64,000 nt of DNA from Christensenella minuta (GTDB taxonomy: Bacteria > Bacillota > Clostridia > Christensenellales > Christensenellaceae), in the NCBI RefSeq assembly GCF_003628755.1, contig NZ_CP029256.1, positions 1,941,585-2,005,584 on the forward strand, read 5' to 3'. Under the pieces are notes generated by a model. The model was given only the letters and a program-made list of their open reading frames with translations, did not search any database and was not told the origin of the DNA. Each line of letters starts with the position of its first letter. Positions within the stretch are counted from its first letter, which is position 1. The position numbers and the translations under genes were made by a program. Shown here piece after piece: positions 15,720 through 27,808 of this stretch.

Positions 15720-16763
15720 TTAAAAATCAACCACTACTTTAATAGAATCCTTTTTGCCGGCAACCGCTTTGTCGAAAGCTTCTTGTGCCTTTTCAAACGG
15801 AAACTGATGTGTCATGACCGGAAGGATATTTGCCCGCCCATAATGGATCAGTGTCATCGCTTTCTCAAACTGGTTCACATAACGAATCACTGTTTTATAA
15901 GTAAGGCCGCGCATAACCGCACTCGACATCGGCATAGGGGTCCCGTCGTCGATCAAAAGGCCCAGTAATGTTATCGTCGCCCCGTCCCGCACATATCCTG
16001 ATATATCATAGAATGTCTTCTCGGTTCCAACCGACTCAAACGCATATCGCGCCCCATAACCATCCGTTAACTCCCGGATTTTTTCCGCAACATCCCCATC
16101 CCTGGGATTGATGGTATCTGTCGCTCCCATTTTCTTGGCCATTTCAAGCTTAAACGGCTCCATGTCGACTGCAATAATGGTTCCGGCGCCAATTGTTTTA
16201 AGCGCATGTATGGTCATCATTCCAATGGTTCCGCAGCCGACAACGACCGCGCTGTCCGCGTATCCGATCCCGCTGTTGGTCACGCCCTGCAGCCCGACGG
16301 TGAACGGTTCGATTAACGCACCTTCCTGATAGGACATATCCTCCGGCATTTCATATACCAAAAATTCGGGCCACGCTACATACTCGCACATGCATCCATC
16401 CCAAGGCGGCGTACCCATAAAATACATATTATGGCAAAAATTATACCGGCCCGCGCGGCATTCGTCGCAGCGCATACACGGTTTTCCCGGTTCCACAATC
16501 ACCCGGTCGCCCACGGACAGGCGGCTGCATCCTTCCCCGGCCTTGACAACCTCACCTGCGCATTCATGCCCGAGAATCAACGGTTTTCCGTTCATGGCAT
16601 AATCGCCGATTTTTCCATCCGTATAAAAATGCAAATCCGAGCCGCATATCCCCATGGATTTAATGCGCACCAATACTTCTCCCTCTTTTACGTCGGGCAT
16701 CGGCAAAGCCCGTATTTCCATCTTCCGCGGCTCTGTCAGCACCCATGCTCTCATTGTTTCCAT
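15720..16763 (-). CDS. zinc-dependent polyol dehydrogenase, sorbitol/xylitol type
   Basis: The 347-residue protein begins at the ATG at 16763, preceded by GAGGTGG; five upstream codons are open but lack a site. It has MGICGSDLHFY, GHECAGEV, the structural-zinc loop CMRCDECRAGRYNFC and the nucleotide motif VGCGTIGMM. The SDLHFY and RAGRYNFC forms are those of sorbitol/xylitol dehydrogenases. It should turn a polyol into the ketose using NAD. It lies between the transporter permease and the second dehydrogenase in the same operon. Confidence 0.87.
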   Translation of the reverse strand: METMRAWVLTEPRKMEIRALPMPDVKEGEVLVRIKSMGICGSDLHFYTDGKIGDYAMNGKPLILGHECAGEVVKAGEGCSRLSVGDRVIVEPGKPCMRCDECRAGRYNFCHNMYFMGTPPWDGCMCEYVAWPEFLVYEMPEDMSYQEGALIEPFTVGLQGVTNSGIGYADSAVVVGCGTIGMMTIHALKTIGAGTIIAVDMEPFKLEMAKKMGATDTINPRDGDVAEKIRELTDGYGARYAFESVGTEKTFYDISGYVRDGATITLLGLLIDDGTPMPMSSAVMRGLTYKTVIRYVNQFEKAMTLIHYGRANILPVMTHQFPFEKAQEAFDKAVAGKKDSIKVVVDF

Positions 16764-16818
16764 TGATATCCACCTCATTATTTAAAGTTTGTTTTTCCGC
16801 GCTTCCTTATCACTCCTG

Positions 16819-17784
16819 TCAGGCCGCCATTTCATTTTTGGCCAATTTCCCTCTCCGCACATTATCCAGCAGGAGTGCCAGAAGAATAATCGCTCCCTTT
16901 GCAACATCGCGCAGGAATGGATTTACGTTCTGGAGAGTCATCCAGTTTGAGATGACCTCGATAATCAATGCCCCTGCAACCGCGCCAATAATATAGCCGT
17001 TGCCCCCCGAAAGGCTCGTCCCGCCGATAACAACCGCCGCGATTGCGTCCAGCTCAAGGCCTTCTCCGAGGGTTGCGGACGCAGACATAAGTTTGGAGCT
17101 CAAAATAACAGAACTGATTGCCGAAGTAATCCCCGCAATCACGTAGGCAACAATTGTAGTCTTTGCAATACTGATTCCGGAGTACCACGCCCCCTTCGCA
17201 TTGCTGCCAACAGCCAGAATGCGCCTGCCAATCGTAAACCGCTTCATCAGGAGGATTGCTACTACGGTTACCGCCGCAAATATCCAGATCGGCGTCGGAA
17301 CCTCCCCCAGCTTGCCCAAGCCGAAGAAATCAAAGCCTTCCGCCACAATTGGGAATTGGCGTCCCGATGTGATGTAGAGTGCAATTCCATACGTAACCAG
17401 CTGCATCGCCAGCGTGACCATAAAGGGCGGAAAATTCAACTTTGAAATCATCAGGCCGTTGCAGGCTCCAATCGCAATCCCCGTTGCTACGGCAATCAAT
17501 ATGACGACAGGAATAGATAGGCCCGCGGAAAAGCATAACGCGCTGATAATTCCTATAATCGTAACTTGTCCGCCGACAGAAAGGTCAATACCTCCCGTAG
17601 CGATAACAAAGGTCATTCCAATCGCCAGAATTCCGGTAGTAGCTGTCCGCTGCAAAACGCTGACCATATTCGTTGGAGAGGCGAAAAGCGGCGTTACTAT
17701 CGTGACTACGAGGCACAGTACAACCAATATCAAAATAATTGAAAACTCGGATGCCAATATCTTTTTTACTTTTTCTCTCGTCAT
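16819..17784 (-). CDS. sugar ABC transporter permease, RbsC family
   Basis: The 321-residue protein has eight or nine hydrophobic segments and the family signature GGIDLSVGGQV near 65-75, with a later GGTSLSGGNGY loop. It forms the membrane channel of a ribose/xylose-type importer together with the ATPase encoded 14 bases upstream and the lipoprotein at 19383-20546. There is no separate second permease, so the channel is probably a homodimer, as in Rbs systems. Substrate is likely a sugar or polyol, given the dehydrogenases that follow. Confidence 0.92.
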   Translation of the reverse strand: MTREKVKKILASEFSIILILVVLCLVVTIVTPLFASPTNMVSVLQRTATTGILAIGMTFVIATGGIDLSVGGQVTIIGIISALCFSAGLSIPVVILIAVATGIAIGACNGLMISKLNFPPFMVTLAMQLVTYGIALYITSGRQFPIVAEGFDFFGLGKLGEVPTPIWIFAAVTVVAILLMKRFTIGRRILAVGSNAKGAWYSGISIAKTTIVAYVIAGITSAISSVILSSKLMSASATLGEGLELDAIAAVVIGGTSLSGGNGYIIGAVAGALIIEVISNWMTLQNVNPFLRDVAKGAIILLALLLDNVRRGKLAKNEMAA

Positions 17785-17798
17785 TTGTTTGTCCTACC

Positions 17799-19289
17799 TT
17801 ACATATAGATTTGCATTTTTGCTTTGTCTATTTCTCTTGCCATGAACGTCCCCGCAATCTTTCCCTCTTTCAGTATGATTATTTTATCCGACATGTTGAG
17901 AACCTCTTCTATTTCTGACGACATAACGACGACTCCCACTCCTTGTTCCACGAGGGCATTCATCAGTTCGTATACCGCAACTTTGGCGCCTACATCTATG
18001 CCTCGCGTAGGCTCGTCGAATACGACGATCTTTGATTGGGCCGCTATCCACTTTGCGAGTACAACCTTTTGCTGGTTCCCCCCCGAAAGGCTACTGACCG
18101 GATATTCGACCCCGGCGCACTTAATTTGCAGGGCTGCAACCATTTCATCCATAATGCCTTTTACTTTTTTCCGGTTAATCCATCCCAGTCTGGAAACATC
18201 CTTTAGGGACGCGAGGATTATATTATCTAAAATGCTCATTTCCGTAACGAGCCCCTCTTCCGCCCGGTTTTCCGGAACCAGCCCTATTTTTCTGGCAATT
18301 GCCTCCGACGGCTGCCGGGCGGTAATTTTTTTGCTATCAAGGTAAATATCTCCTGCCACGCGGGGATGCCCCTTGCCAAAAACGCCGAACAACGCCTTGG
18401 CTGTTTCGGTCTTTCCGGCCCCCAAAAGTCCTGCGATGCCCAGGATTTCTCCCCGGTGTACCGAAAATGAAATGTCCTCCAGCAGCCCTTCTACGGAGAT
18501 ATGCTCAAAACGCAGTAATTCTTCCCCCCTGGGGAATACCTTTTTCGGATATTTATTCTTCAGCTTCCGCCCTGCGATAAGTTCTGCCAGTTTTTCTTCG
18601 TCCAGTTCCGCCGACCCGTATTGCCCGATTTTCTGCCCATTCCGAAATACGATGATCTCATCCGTCACTTCGAGGACTTCTTGGAGCTTATGGGAAATAT
18701 ATATAACGATATATCCGAGGTCTTTTAGCCGCTTGACAGCACGAATAACGGCTTTTCCGTCTTTATCCGTAAGCGCAGACGTCGGTTCATCCAAAATAAC
18801 CACCTTGCAGTTCTGTGAGAGCGCACGCACGATCGCGACCAGCTGCTGATGGGCAACCTTCAGGTCTCCCAGGCGCGTATGTGTGTCGATATCGATTTCC
18901 ATCATGTGCAGTAATTCTTTCGCTTGTTTATGAATTTTTTTCCAATTGATATAGCCTGCTTTGCTGCCCGTTAAATGAGAGATAAAGATATTTTCCGCGA
19001 CGCTTAAATCGGGGAGCATATTGAGCTCCTGATATACAATCCCTACCCCCAAATGCTGTGCGTCCAGCGGGGATGAAATTTTTACCGGTGTTCCATCTGC
19101 AAGAATCTTTCCTTTATCGGCAATGTAGGCTCCGTTGATAATCTTCATTGTGGTAGACTTTCCCGCACCGTTTTCGCCGGCTAAGCCATAAACCATTCCG
19201 CTGTGCAGCCGGAAACTGATATCATCCAGAGCTTTAATACCCCCAAAGCTTTTACAGATCCCTTTTAGCTCCAGGCTTTCCTGTATCAT
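17799..19289 (-). CDS. sugar ABC transporter ATPase, RbsA/XylG family
   Basis: The 496-residue protein contains two ATPase domains in tandem, as usual for this family. Domain one has GENGAGKST and a short signature region before ILDEPTSAL; domain two has GLLGAGKTE, SGGNQQKV and VFDEPTRGIDVG. The first signature is degenerate (LKVAHQQLVAI rather than LSGGQ), a common feature of the family. It drives import of sugar through the adjacent permease. It lies 14 bases ahead of the permease and 93 bases after the binding-protein gene. Confidence 0.94.
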   Translation of the reverse strand: MIQESLELKGICKSFGGIKALDDISFRLHSGMVYGLAGENGAGKSTTMKIINGAYIADKGKILADGTPVKISSPLDAQHLGVGIVYQELNMLPDLSVAENIFISHLTGSKAGYINWKKIHKQAKELLHMMEIDIDTHTRLGDLKVAHQQLVAIVRALSQNCKVVILDEPTSALTDKDGKAVIRAVKRLKDLGYIVIYISHKLQEVLEVTDEIIVFRNGQKIGQYGSAELDEEKLAELIAGRKLKNKYPKKVFPRGEELLRFEHISVEGLLEDISFSVHRGEILGIAGLLGAGKTETAKALFGVFGKGHPRVAGDIYLDSKKITARQPSEAIARKIGLVPENRAEEGLVTEMSILDNIILASLKDVSRLGWINRKKVKGIMDEMVAALQIKCAGVEYPVSSLSGGNQQKVVLAKWIAAQSKIVVFDEPTRGIDVGAKVAVYELMNALVEQGVGVVVMSSEIEEVLNMSDKIIILKEGKIAGTFMAREIDKAKMQIYM

Positions 19290-19382
19290 CTATATTCACC
19301 ACTTTCTCCCGATATCCGTCTTGTTTCCCTGTTCCCATCAGGGCGGCGATATACGCACCGCCGCCCCGCTTGCAAAATTGCT

Positions 19383-20546
19383 TCAATTCATAAAGCTATT
19401 CCAGATATCTTCCGTACCAGACCACAGCTCTGTCTCCGTTTTTACATCATACAGCGCCCACAGGGTCGGGTCGCTTGTATCCGCGCCTGTAATGACCCGG
19501 GTTTCCATAGGGATCACTTCGCCGTCCAGTGTCTCTCCTTTAGAAACGATCTCAAGACATCCTTTCGCCGCTACTGTCGCCAGCGCAAGCGGACTCTGTT
19601 CCACGCACACATCCATCAAACCGGAATTCAGGGCGTCTACGCCGCTGGGATCACAATCGATTCCAGACCAGTAGATATGATTCTCCTCGCCGCCTTTCCC
19701 GGTTTTTCCGTTTTGGCGCAGGGCGGAAATCACGCCGGGGTCCATAGAGTCACAGTGCGTAATAACACCGAACAGATCCGGATTCGCCGTTAAAACGTCA
19801 TTTAACGACTTTTCCGCCGTATCGCTTGCCCAGTCGCATGGACTTTCAATCAGCTGCATTCCCGTTTCGGCCGCTACCTCGTCGATTCCATCCTGCCGGA
19901 GATAGGCGTCACTCTGCGTCATCGTTCCCTGCATGACGGCTACCTTCGGATTTTCAACGCCCAATTCTTTTGCTTTATCAGCCAGCCACTGCGCCGCACT
20001 CGCACCTGTGGCCACATTATCGCTCGATACGACCGCAAAATTGAGGTTGTCGCCTGAAATTTCTTTATTAAAACCGATGCACTGTATTCCCGCATTTACC
20101 GCTTTTTGTACTGCCGGAGCCAGCGCTTCGCTGTCTGCTGCATGGATCGCGATAATGTCACAGCCCATATTGATAAAATCATCGATTTGGCTGGATTGTT
20201 CGTTTGCATTTCCATCGCAGTTGACTAACGTAACTTCCGCACCTGCGGTCTCCATTAATTTCACAAAATACTCGGCTGCGCTTACAATATAGGTGGACGA
20301 TAGGTCGCTGACCGTTAATCCGACTTTTAGTCCATCGCCTTTGCCCGCCAGCTCTGCGGCAAAACCATTGCCTGCCGCCGCGCCGTCCCCTTCGGAAACC
20401 TGGGCAGATTCTTCTGCCGGGGCTGCCGCGCTTTGTTCAGCGGTTTCGACCGGCTCCGCAGATGTCTGCGCTGCCGGAGCTGCACACGCGGCAAGCATTG
20501 CTGCCGCCAGTAAAAGTGCCACCACAACCATTGATAATTTTTTCAT
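19383..20546 (-). CDS. sugar ABC transporter substrate-binding lipoprotein
   Basis: The 387-residue product has a lipoprotein signal ending LAACAA with the lipidated Cys at 21, then an Ala/Glu-rich linker to about 55, then a periplasmic-binding-protein fold of the RbsB type (LKVGLTVSDLSSTY; DDFINMGCDIIAIHAAD; ITHCDSMDPGVISALRQ). The tether allows work at the outer face of a single-membrane cell. It is the first gene of the minus-strand polyol operon and has a leader of about 350 bases with an internal terminator-like hairpin. A ribosome site AGGAGG lies before the start. Confidence 0.92.
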   Translation of the reverse strand: MKKLSMVVVALLLAAAMLAACAAPAAQTSAEPVETAEQSAAAPAEESAQVSEGDGAAAGNGFAAELAGKGDGLKVGLTVSDLSSTYIVSAAEYFVKLMETAGAEVTLVNCDGNANEQSSQIDDFINMGCDIIAIHAADSEALAPAVQKAVNAGIQCIGFNKEISGDNLNFAVVSSDNVATGASAAQWLADKAKELGVENPKVAVMQGTMTQSDAYLRQDGIDEVAAETGMQLIESPCDWASDTAEKSLNDVLTANPDLFGVITHCDSMDPGVISALRQNGKTGKGGEENHIYWSGIDCDPSGVDALNSGLMDVCVEQSPLALATVAAKGCLEIVSKGETLDGEVIPMETRVITGADTSDPTLWALYDVKTETELWSGTEDIWNSFMN

Positions 20547-20930
20547 GTTCTCCTCCTGATATATTGGATTATTTTCTTTTGCCCCAATGAGGCAAACTTA
20601 ATTTTTTTCGATAGATTCCGGACATTCCTGCTTTTTCAAAGCCCGCCGTACCGAGATACGCCGGTCTCCGATCAACTATGCGGTCACATAGGTGTGAAAT
20701 TCTAGCCATTAGAAAAAGGCACAAAAAAAGGCGCCTTTTCCAGCGCCGATAAATAAAAATACAAAAAAAACGATTGGTTAAAAAACTACACTTTTTTCAC
20801 CAACGTTCCGTATATTCTGATTTCATAAAGCTTTGATACAGGGTAGTATAAATAGCCGATATCCTAAACAGGATCGTTTTAAAGTTAATCCCCTTTGCTT
20901 GTACTTTAACACAGTCCAATATACATGTCA
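20547..20930 (-). promoter_or_regulatory. leader of polyol transporter operon, with promoter
   Basis: A minus-strand promoter is visible as TTGACA (20926-20931), 17 bases, then TAAAGT (20903-20908). The predicted leader is about 350 bases. It includes the terminator-like hairpin at 20723-20748 and no believable gene. Confidence 0.5.
20723..20748 (-). terminator. terminator-like hairpin inside the operon leader
   Basis: Minus strand GGCGC-TGGAAAAG-GCGCC followed by seven T. It lies between the predicted promoter and the binding-protein gene, so it could be an attenuator or the end of a small RNA. Confidence 0.55.
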
Positions 20931-21089
20931 ATATTCTTTTAGCGCGTCCATTCTCCTCCTGCGCTGGCCTGCTGCCCACAAAATTGCATAATCTGCGCCT
21001 TTTTGCCATTTTTTCCGCTTTTTGGATCTTCCGGTAAAATTTTATGCCCTGAGGTTTTGTCTTCAAAGGTATCTTCTGTGGGCAAGGGT

Positions 21090-21118
21090 TTGACAAAGAT
21101 GATTATCTATAATATAAT
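21090..21118 (+). promoter_or_regulatory. consensus sigma-A promoter for the dehydrogenase-regulator unit
   Basis: TTGACA, 17 bases, TATAAT, all perfect. It gives a leader of about 225 bases before the short-chain dehydrogenase. Confidence 0.85.
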
Positions 21119-21169
21119 CCTGTGTGTAGTAGAAGCCAATCGAAAACATTCCTGTATCTTTGCATGTAA

Positions 21170-21187
21170 AGGATAAATTTTTATCCT
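21170..21187 (+). promoter_or_regulatory. palindrome, possible operator
   Basis: AGGATAA-ATTT-TTATCCT, a perfect 7-base inverted repeat about 45 bases downstream of the predicted start. It could be a regulator site that blocks the polymerase, perhaps for the GntR protein encoded at 22253. It has no T run. Confidence 0.4.
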
Positions 21188-21350
21188 GCAGCAAATCTTT
21201 ATTTGTTTTTCATCTTTTTTCGATAGAGACCGGATTTTGCCGGGCTTTTGTTTTATCATGCTTTCTTTTGAGGATTCATGCCGGGGGCGCGGTAATACGC
21301 ATGCATTTTATACAGAACATACATATTACAAAAGGAGATTCTAATTTATT

Positions 21351-22118
21351 ATGATTAGCAAACCATATTCAACAGATTTCAGGCTCGACGGAAAAATTGC
21401 ACTGATCACAGGTGCCGCTTCGGGCATCGGTCTCGCTATCGCCCAGCTCTTTTCGGAACAGGGCGCTACTGTATGTCTTCTCGATCGGAATATAAAAAGC
21501 GCGCTTGGAGCTTCGGCCAACATCCCCGGTTCTTATGCTTACGGTGTGGATATTGCCGATTCGGCATCCATCGAAGAGGCGATCAGCCAAATTCTAAAAG
21601 CCCACGGGAGAATCGACATTCTCGTAAACAGCGCGGGGATCGGTACGGTCGAATGGGCGAAGGATTTCCCGGAAGAAGATTGGCGCAGCGTAATCGATAT
21701 AAACCTGACCGGGACCTTCCTGATATCTCAGCGGGTAGGCCGTGAAATGATTGCCATGCAGGAGGGCGGAAAAATTATTTGCCTCGCTTCTCAGGCAGGA
21801 ATTGTTGCCATCGACAAGCATGTCGCTTACAGTGCCAGCAAGGCAGGCATCATCTCTATGGTGAAATCCCTTGGCTATGAATGGGGAAAATATGGCATTC
21901 AGGTGAATGCGATCTCTCCCACTGCTACGGAAACGCCAATCATCGTCGGATATTGGGATGTCGGCAAGGTTCATGAAGATGCGATCGCCAATACTCCCGC
22001 CGGGCGCTTTTGCAAGCCCATGGAAGTTGCGCTGGCAGCCCTGTTCCTGGCCTGCGGCGCTTCCAATATGATTACGGGCTCCAATCTCGTAATCGACGGC
22101 GGTTATACCATTCATTAA
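21351..22118 (+). CDS. short-chain dehydrogenase/reductase
   Basis: The 255-residue protein has the classical SDR features: TGAASGIGLA for NAD(P) binding near residue 22, NSAG near 92, the catalytic Ser region and YSASK with the catalytic Tyr and Lys near 160, and a C-terminal NLVIDGGYTIH. An Asp-containing DRN at the end of the second strand suggests NAD preference. It resembles gluconate/ribitol/polyol dehydrogenases. It is transcribed away from the transporter operon from a perfect promoter and is followed by the GntR regulator, so it probably works on a related polyol or its keto product. Confidence 0.9.
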   Translation: MISKPYSTDFRLDGKIALITGAASGIGLAIAQLFSEQGATVCLLDRNIKSALGASANIPGSYAYGVDIADSASIEEAISQILKAHGRIDILVNSAGIGTVEWAKDFPEEDWRSVIDINLTGTFLISQRVGREMIAMQEGGKIICLASQAGIVAIDKHVAYSASKAGIISMVKSLGYEWGKYGIQVNAISPTATETPIIVGYWDVGKVHEDAIANTPAGRFCKPMEVALAALFLACGASNMITGSNLVIDGGYTIH

Positions 22119-22134
22119 CGGTACCGTTCCTCCT

Positions 22135-22175
22135 CCCAGGCGTGTTCTGTGCCGTCTGTCCGGAATACGCCTGGG
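22135..22175 (+). other. intergenic hairpin between dehydrogenase and regulator
   Basis: CCCAGGCGT / ACGCCTGGG, a 9-bp stem with a 23-base loop and no T run. It may tune expression or stability of the downstream regulator message. Confidence 0.5.
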
Positions 22176-22252
22176 ATAGAATATCCAAACCTATTGCATT
22201 TATCTTCTTACAATCCGCTGTCCAATAGTATGCGCAGTGTCAGGAGGTCTCT

Positions 22253-22969
22253 ATGACAAAAATACCCGAATACCGGAAAATATATTCCGAACTGAAAAGG
22301 GAAATCAAGCGTGGCACCTATAGCCCAGGGATGTTTCTGCCCACCGAAACGGAGTTGGAAAACATGTTCGGCGTAAGCAGAACTACCATACGAAAAGCAA
22401 TCAGCCTTTTGGTACTCGAAGGATTCATTTCCGTACAGCAGGGGCGCGGAACGGAAGTTCAGGAAGTCTCCACATCGCAAAGGCTGAACCAGATCACTTC
22501 CTTTTCGGAAACCTTGTCTCAAAAGGGCTATATCGTAACTACGCGCGGATTTTACCTCGAACATATTCCCGCGCCTGCGTTTGTCCGCGAAGCGCTTGGA
22601 TTGGAGAAAGATTGCACGGTTCATCATTTGCAAAGAGTGCAATGTGCCGATGGGCGCCCGATTTGTATTATGGAGAATTATATCAGTGCCCATATAATCC
22701 CCGATTTCGAGATTCGCAACAGCAATTTTGTCAGCCTGTACGAGCTTTTGGAACATGAATATAATCTCGTTCTGCGTGAGGCTGTTGAACGTATTACCGC
22801 CATAGGCGCCTCCTTCACAGAATCTCAAATACTTCTTGTTCCTTCAGGCACCCCACTCTTATTCAGCAAGCGTATCACCTACTGTGATAAAGGACCTTTT
22901 GAATATGTAATTAACAAAGTGCTTGCAGAGCAGTATGAATATGCAATTCATCTTTCGGGAAGGGCTTAG
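22253..22969 (+). CDS. GntR-family regulator, HutC/UTRA type
   Basis: The 238-residue protein has an N-terminal winged helix (YSELKREIKRGTYSPG, LPTETELENMFGVSRTTIRKAI) of the GntR family and a C-terminal UTRA domain that binds a small ligand (about residues 90-230). AGGAGG lies before the start. It is downstream of the short-chain dehydrogenase and divergent from the transporter operon. It most likely represses both arms of the polyol locus until its ligand, probably a sugar or sugar phosphate, appears. Confidence 0.9.
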   Translation: MTKIPEYRKIYSELKREIKRGTYSPGMFLPTETELENMFGVSRTTIRKAISLLVLEGFISVQQGRGTEVQEVSTSQRLNQITSFSETLSQKGYIVTTRGFYLEHIPAPAFVREALGLEKDCTVHHLQRVQCADGRPICIMENYISAHIIPDFEIRNSNFVSLYELLEHEYNLVLREAVERITAIGASFTESQILLVPSGTPLLFSKRITYCDKGPFEYVINKVLAEQYEYAIHLSGRA

Positions 22970-23012
22970 GACCTAATTTTCCAGCTTGGTCCCAGAAAAA
23001 TATGATTCGATA

Positions 23013-23050
23013 AAAAAACCGCCCCAGCCAAATGGCTGGGGCGGTTTTTA
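23013..23050. terminator. bidirectional intrinsic terminator
   Basis: AAAAACCGCCCCAGCC-AAAT-GGCTGGGGCGGTTTTT, perfect on both strands, between the convergent regulator and nifJ genes. Confidence 0.93.
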
Positions 23051-23066
23051 CCTATAAATGATTGAT

Positions 23067-26600
<3,534 letters not shown>

Positions 26601-26623
26601 TTAAAAACATTCGCAACATTATA

Positions 26624-26653
26624 ATTATAGTATTACGGGCACTAAAAAGTCAA
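26624..26653 (-). promoter_or_regulatory. nifJ promoter
   Basis: On the minus strand TTGACT, 18 bases, TATAAT, placing the start about 45 bases upstream of the nifJ ATG. Confidence 0.7.
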
Positions 26654-26782
26654 GGCAGAGCGCCGCTATATCCCCTTTTTTTGTAATTTTGGCAGCATGC
26701 TCCGGGGGCGTATAAATTCATCCGTATGTACGTACATTTTTTATTTTAGAGAAAGAGGCGTTTTCTTTTCCAAAACCATGCC

Positions 26783-26811
26783 TTGTACTCCATCCTTTCC
26801 TGTGCTATACT
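26783..26811 (+). promoter_or_regulatory. promoter for the folate transporter message
   Basis: TTGTAC, 17 bases, TATACT, just upstream of the tetrahydrofolate aptamer. Confidence 0.65.
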
Positions 26812-26830
26812 TAAGGCCACAACAAAAAAT

Positions 26831-26929
26831 GTGCAGAGTAGATTTTGCGCGTCAAGTGTATCAGGATGGGATGTCGCCTGATAACGAAAAGGCCCTTGCC
26901 TTGCGGTGCAAAGTCGCGTCCGCTGCTCA
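26831..26929 (+). promoter_or_regulatory. tetrahydrofolate (THF) riboswitch
   Basis: The sequence carries the conserved THF aptamer landmarks in order: AGAGTAG, GCGTCAAGTG, GGGATGTCGC, CAACGAA-like AACGAA, GCGGTGCAAA and CCGCTGC. The GCAG start pairs with the CTGC end. It lies about 100 bases upstream of a folate transporter gene, the usual target. Downstream, ACAAAAGAA (26929 onward) can pair with TTCTTTTGT near 26990, and an internal AAGC / GCTT hairpin has a T run, so control is probably by termination. Confidence 0.93.
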
Positions 26930-27031
26930 CAAAAGAAGATTCTTTGAAGCGGCTTTTGCTTTTTTGCATTTTGGCCGACAGCCTTTCTTTTGTAGAAGCG
27001 TTGCCATTTTTACGAAAGGGAGGTTATTTTT

Positions 27032-27586
27032 ATGTCCAAAATCAGTCCCAAAACCCTGCGCCTCGTGTATTGCGCAACCTTTATCGCCATTGCCGTTGTA
27101 GTCGGCAGTTTTCTGTCTTTTTACCTGACGGAAAGTATTAAATTCAACCTTGCGCCCGTAGTTATCATGCTGACCGGCGCGGTGCTCGGCCCCATTTGGG
27201 GCGCGGCGGCCGGCGGCGTGACCGACCTGCTGTCCTTCCTCATCGGCACGGCCGCAAAACCCGGTCCTTATTTTCCCGGCTTTACGGTGACGATGATCCT
27301 TTACGGCCTGATATCCGGCCTCATCTTTTACCGGAAAAAGCGCCCGTCCGAGATACCGTCGATTGCAAAAATTTCCCTCGGCACGGCGCTTACGCAGACG
27401 GTTTGTTCGCTGCTCATCAATTCCTTCTGGAATTACCTGCTGTACGGGCCGACCTACCTCGTGGTGCTCACTACGCGCCTGCCCTCCACATACATTATGT
27501 GCGCAGTGTATATCGTCCTGATGTGCATCTTGCTGAAAAACAAACAAAAGATGTTCAAATCCCTTTACGTGCCCGTTGCGGCGTAA
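27032..27586 (+). CDS. folT: ECF folate transporter S component
   Basis: The 184-residue integral membrane protein has about six helices and the S-component layout (FNLAPVVIMLTGAVLGPIWGAAAGGVTDLLSF), typical of ECF substrate-binding proteins. The THF riboswitch in its leader points to folate as substrate. S components share energising ATPases and a T component, which are not in this window. It begins at an ATG behind GGGAGG and is monocistronic. Expression should fall when cellular tetrahydrofolate is high. Confidence 0.92.
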   Translation: MSKISPKTLRLVYCATFIAIAVVVGSFLSFYLTESIKFNLAPVVIMLTGAVLGPIWGAAAGGVTDLLSFLIGTAAKPGPYFPGFTVTMILYGLISGLIFYRKKRPSEIPSIAKISLGTALTQTVCSLLINSFWNYLLYGPTYLVVLTTRLPSTYIMCAVYIVLMCILLKNKQKMFKSLYVPVAA

Positions 27587-27593
27587 GCAGGAA

Positions 27594-27621
27594 AAAAGCG
27601 GCACATCCGCCGCTTTTTTTG
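27594..27621 (+). terminator. folT terminator
   Basis: AGCGGC-ACATCC-GCCGCT with a following T run directly after the folT stop. Confidence 0.88.
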
Positions 27622-27658
27622 TTTCCTTTTTTGGCAGAGGATTTCGAATTAAAACGTG

Positions 27659-27687
27659 AAAAGCCGGTTCCTGAGAACCGGCTTTTC
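27659..27687. terminator. bidirectional terminator, likely for speE
   Basis: AAAAGCCGGTTC-CTGA-GAACCGGCTTTT, perfect stem usable on both strands. It is followed by an imperfect palindrome at 27713-27742. Confidence 0.85.
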
Positions 27688-27808
27688 AAAAAATAATAAA
27701 AGGGTGGGGATTGACATATCCTAGTCTCCTAAGATACAGTCTCATTTTATACTACATCCGGCAGGATTGCAAGTGATAATTTGTTAATAATTTATGAACC
27801 CTGCCTTT

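Noticed and set aside
20797-21096. 99-codon minus-strand frame in the polyol control region
   Set aside because: It overlaps predicted promoter elements, lacks a ribosome site and shows no family features.
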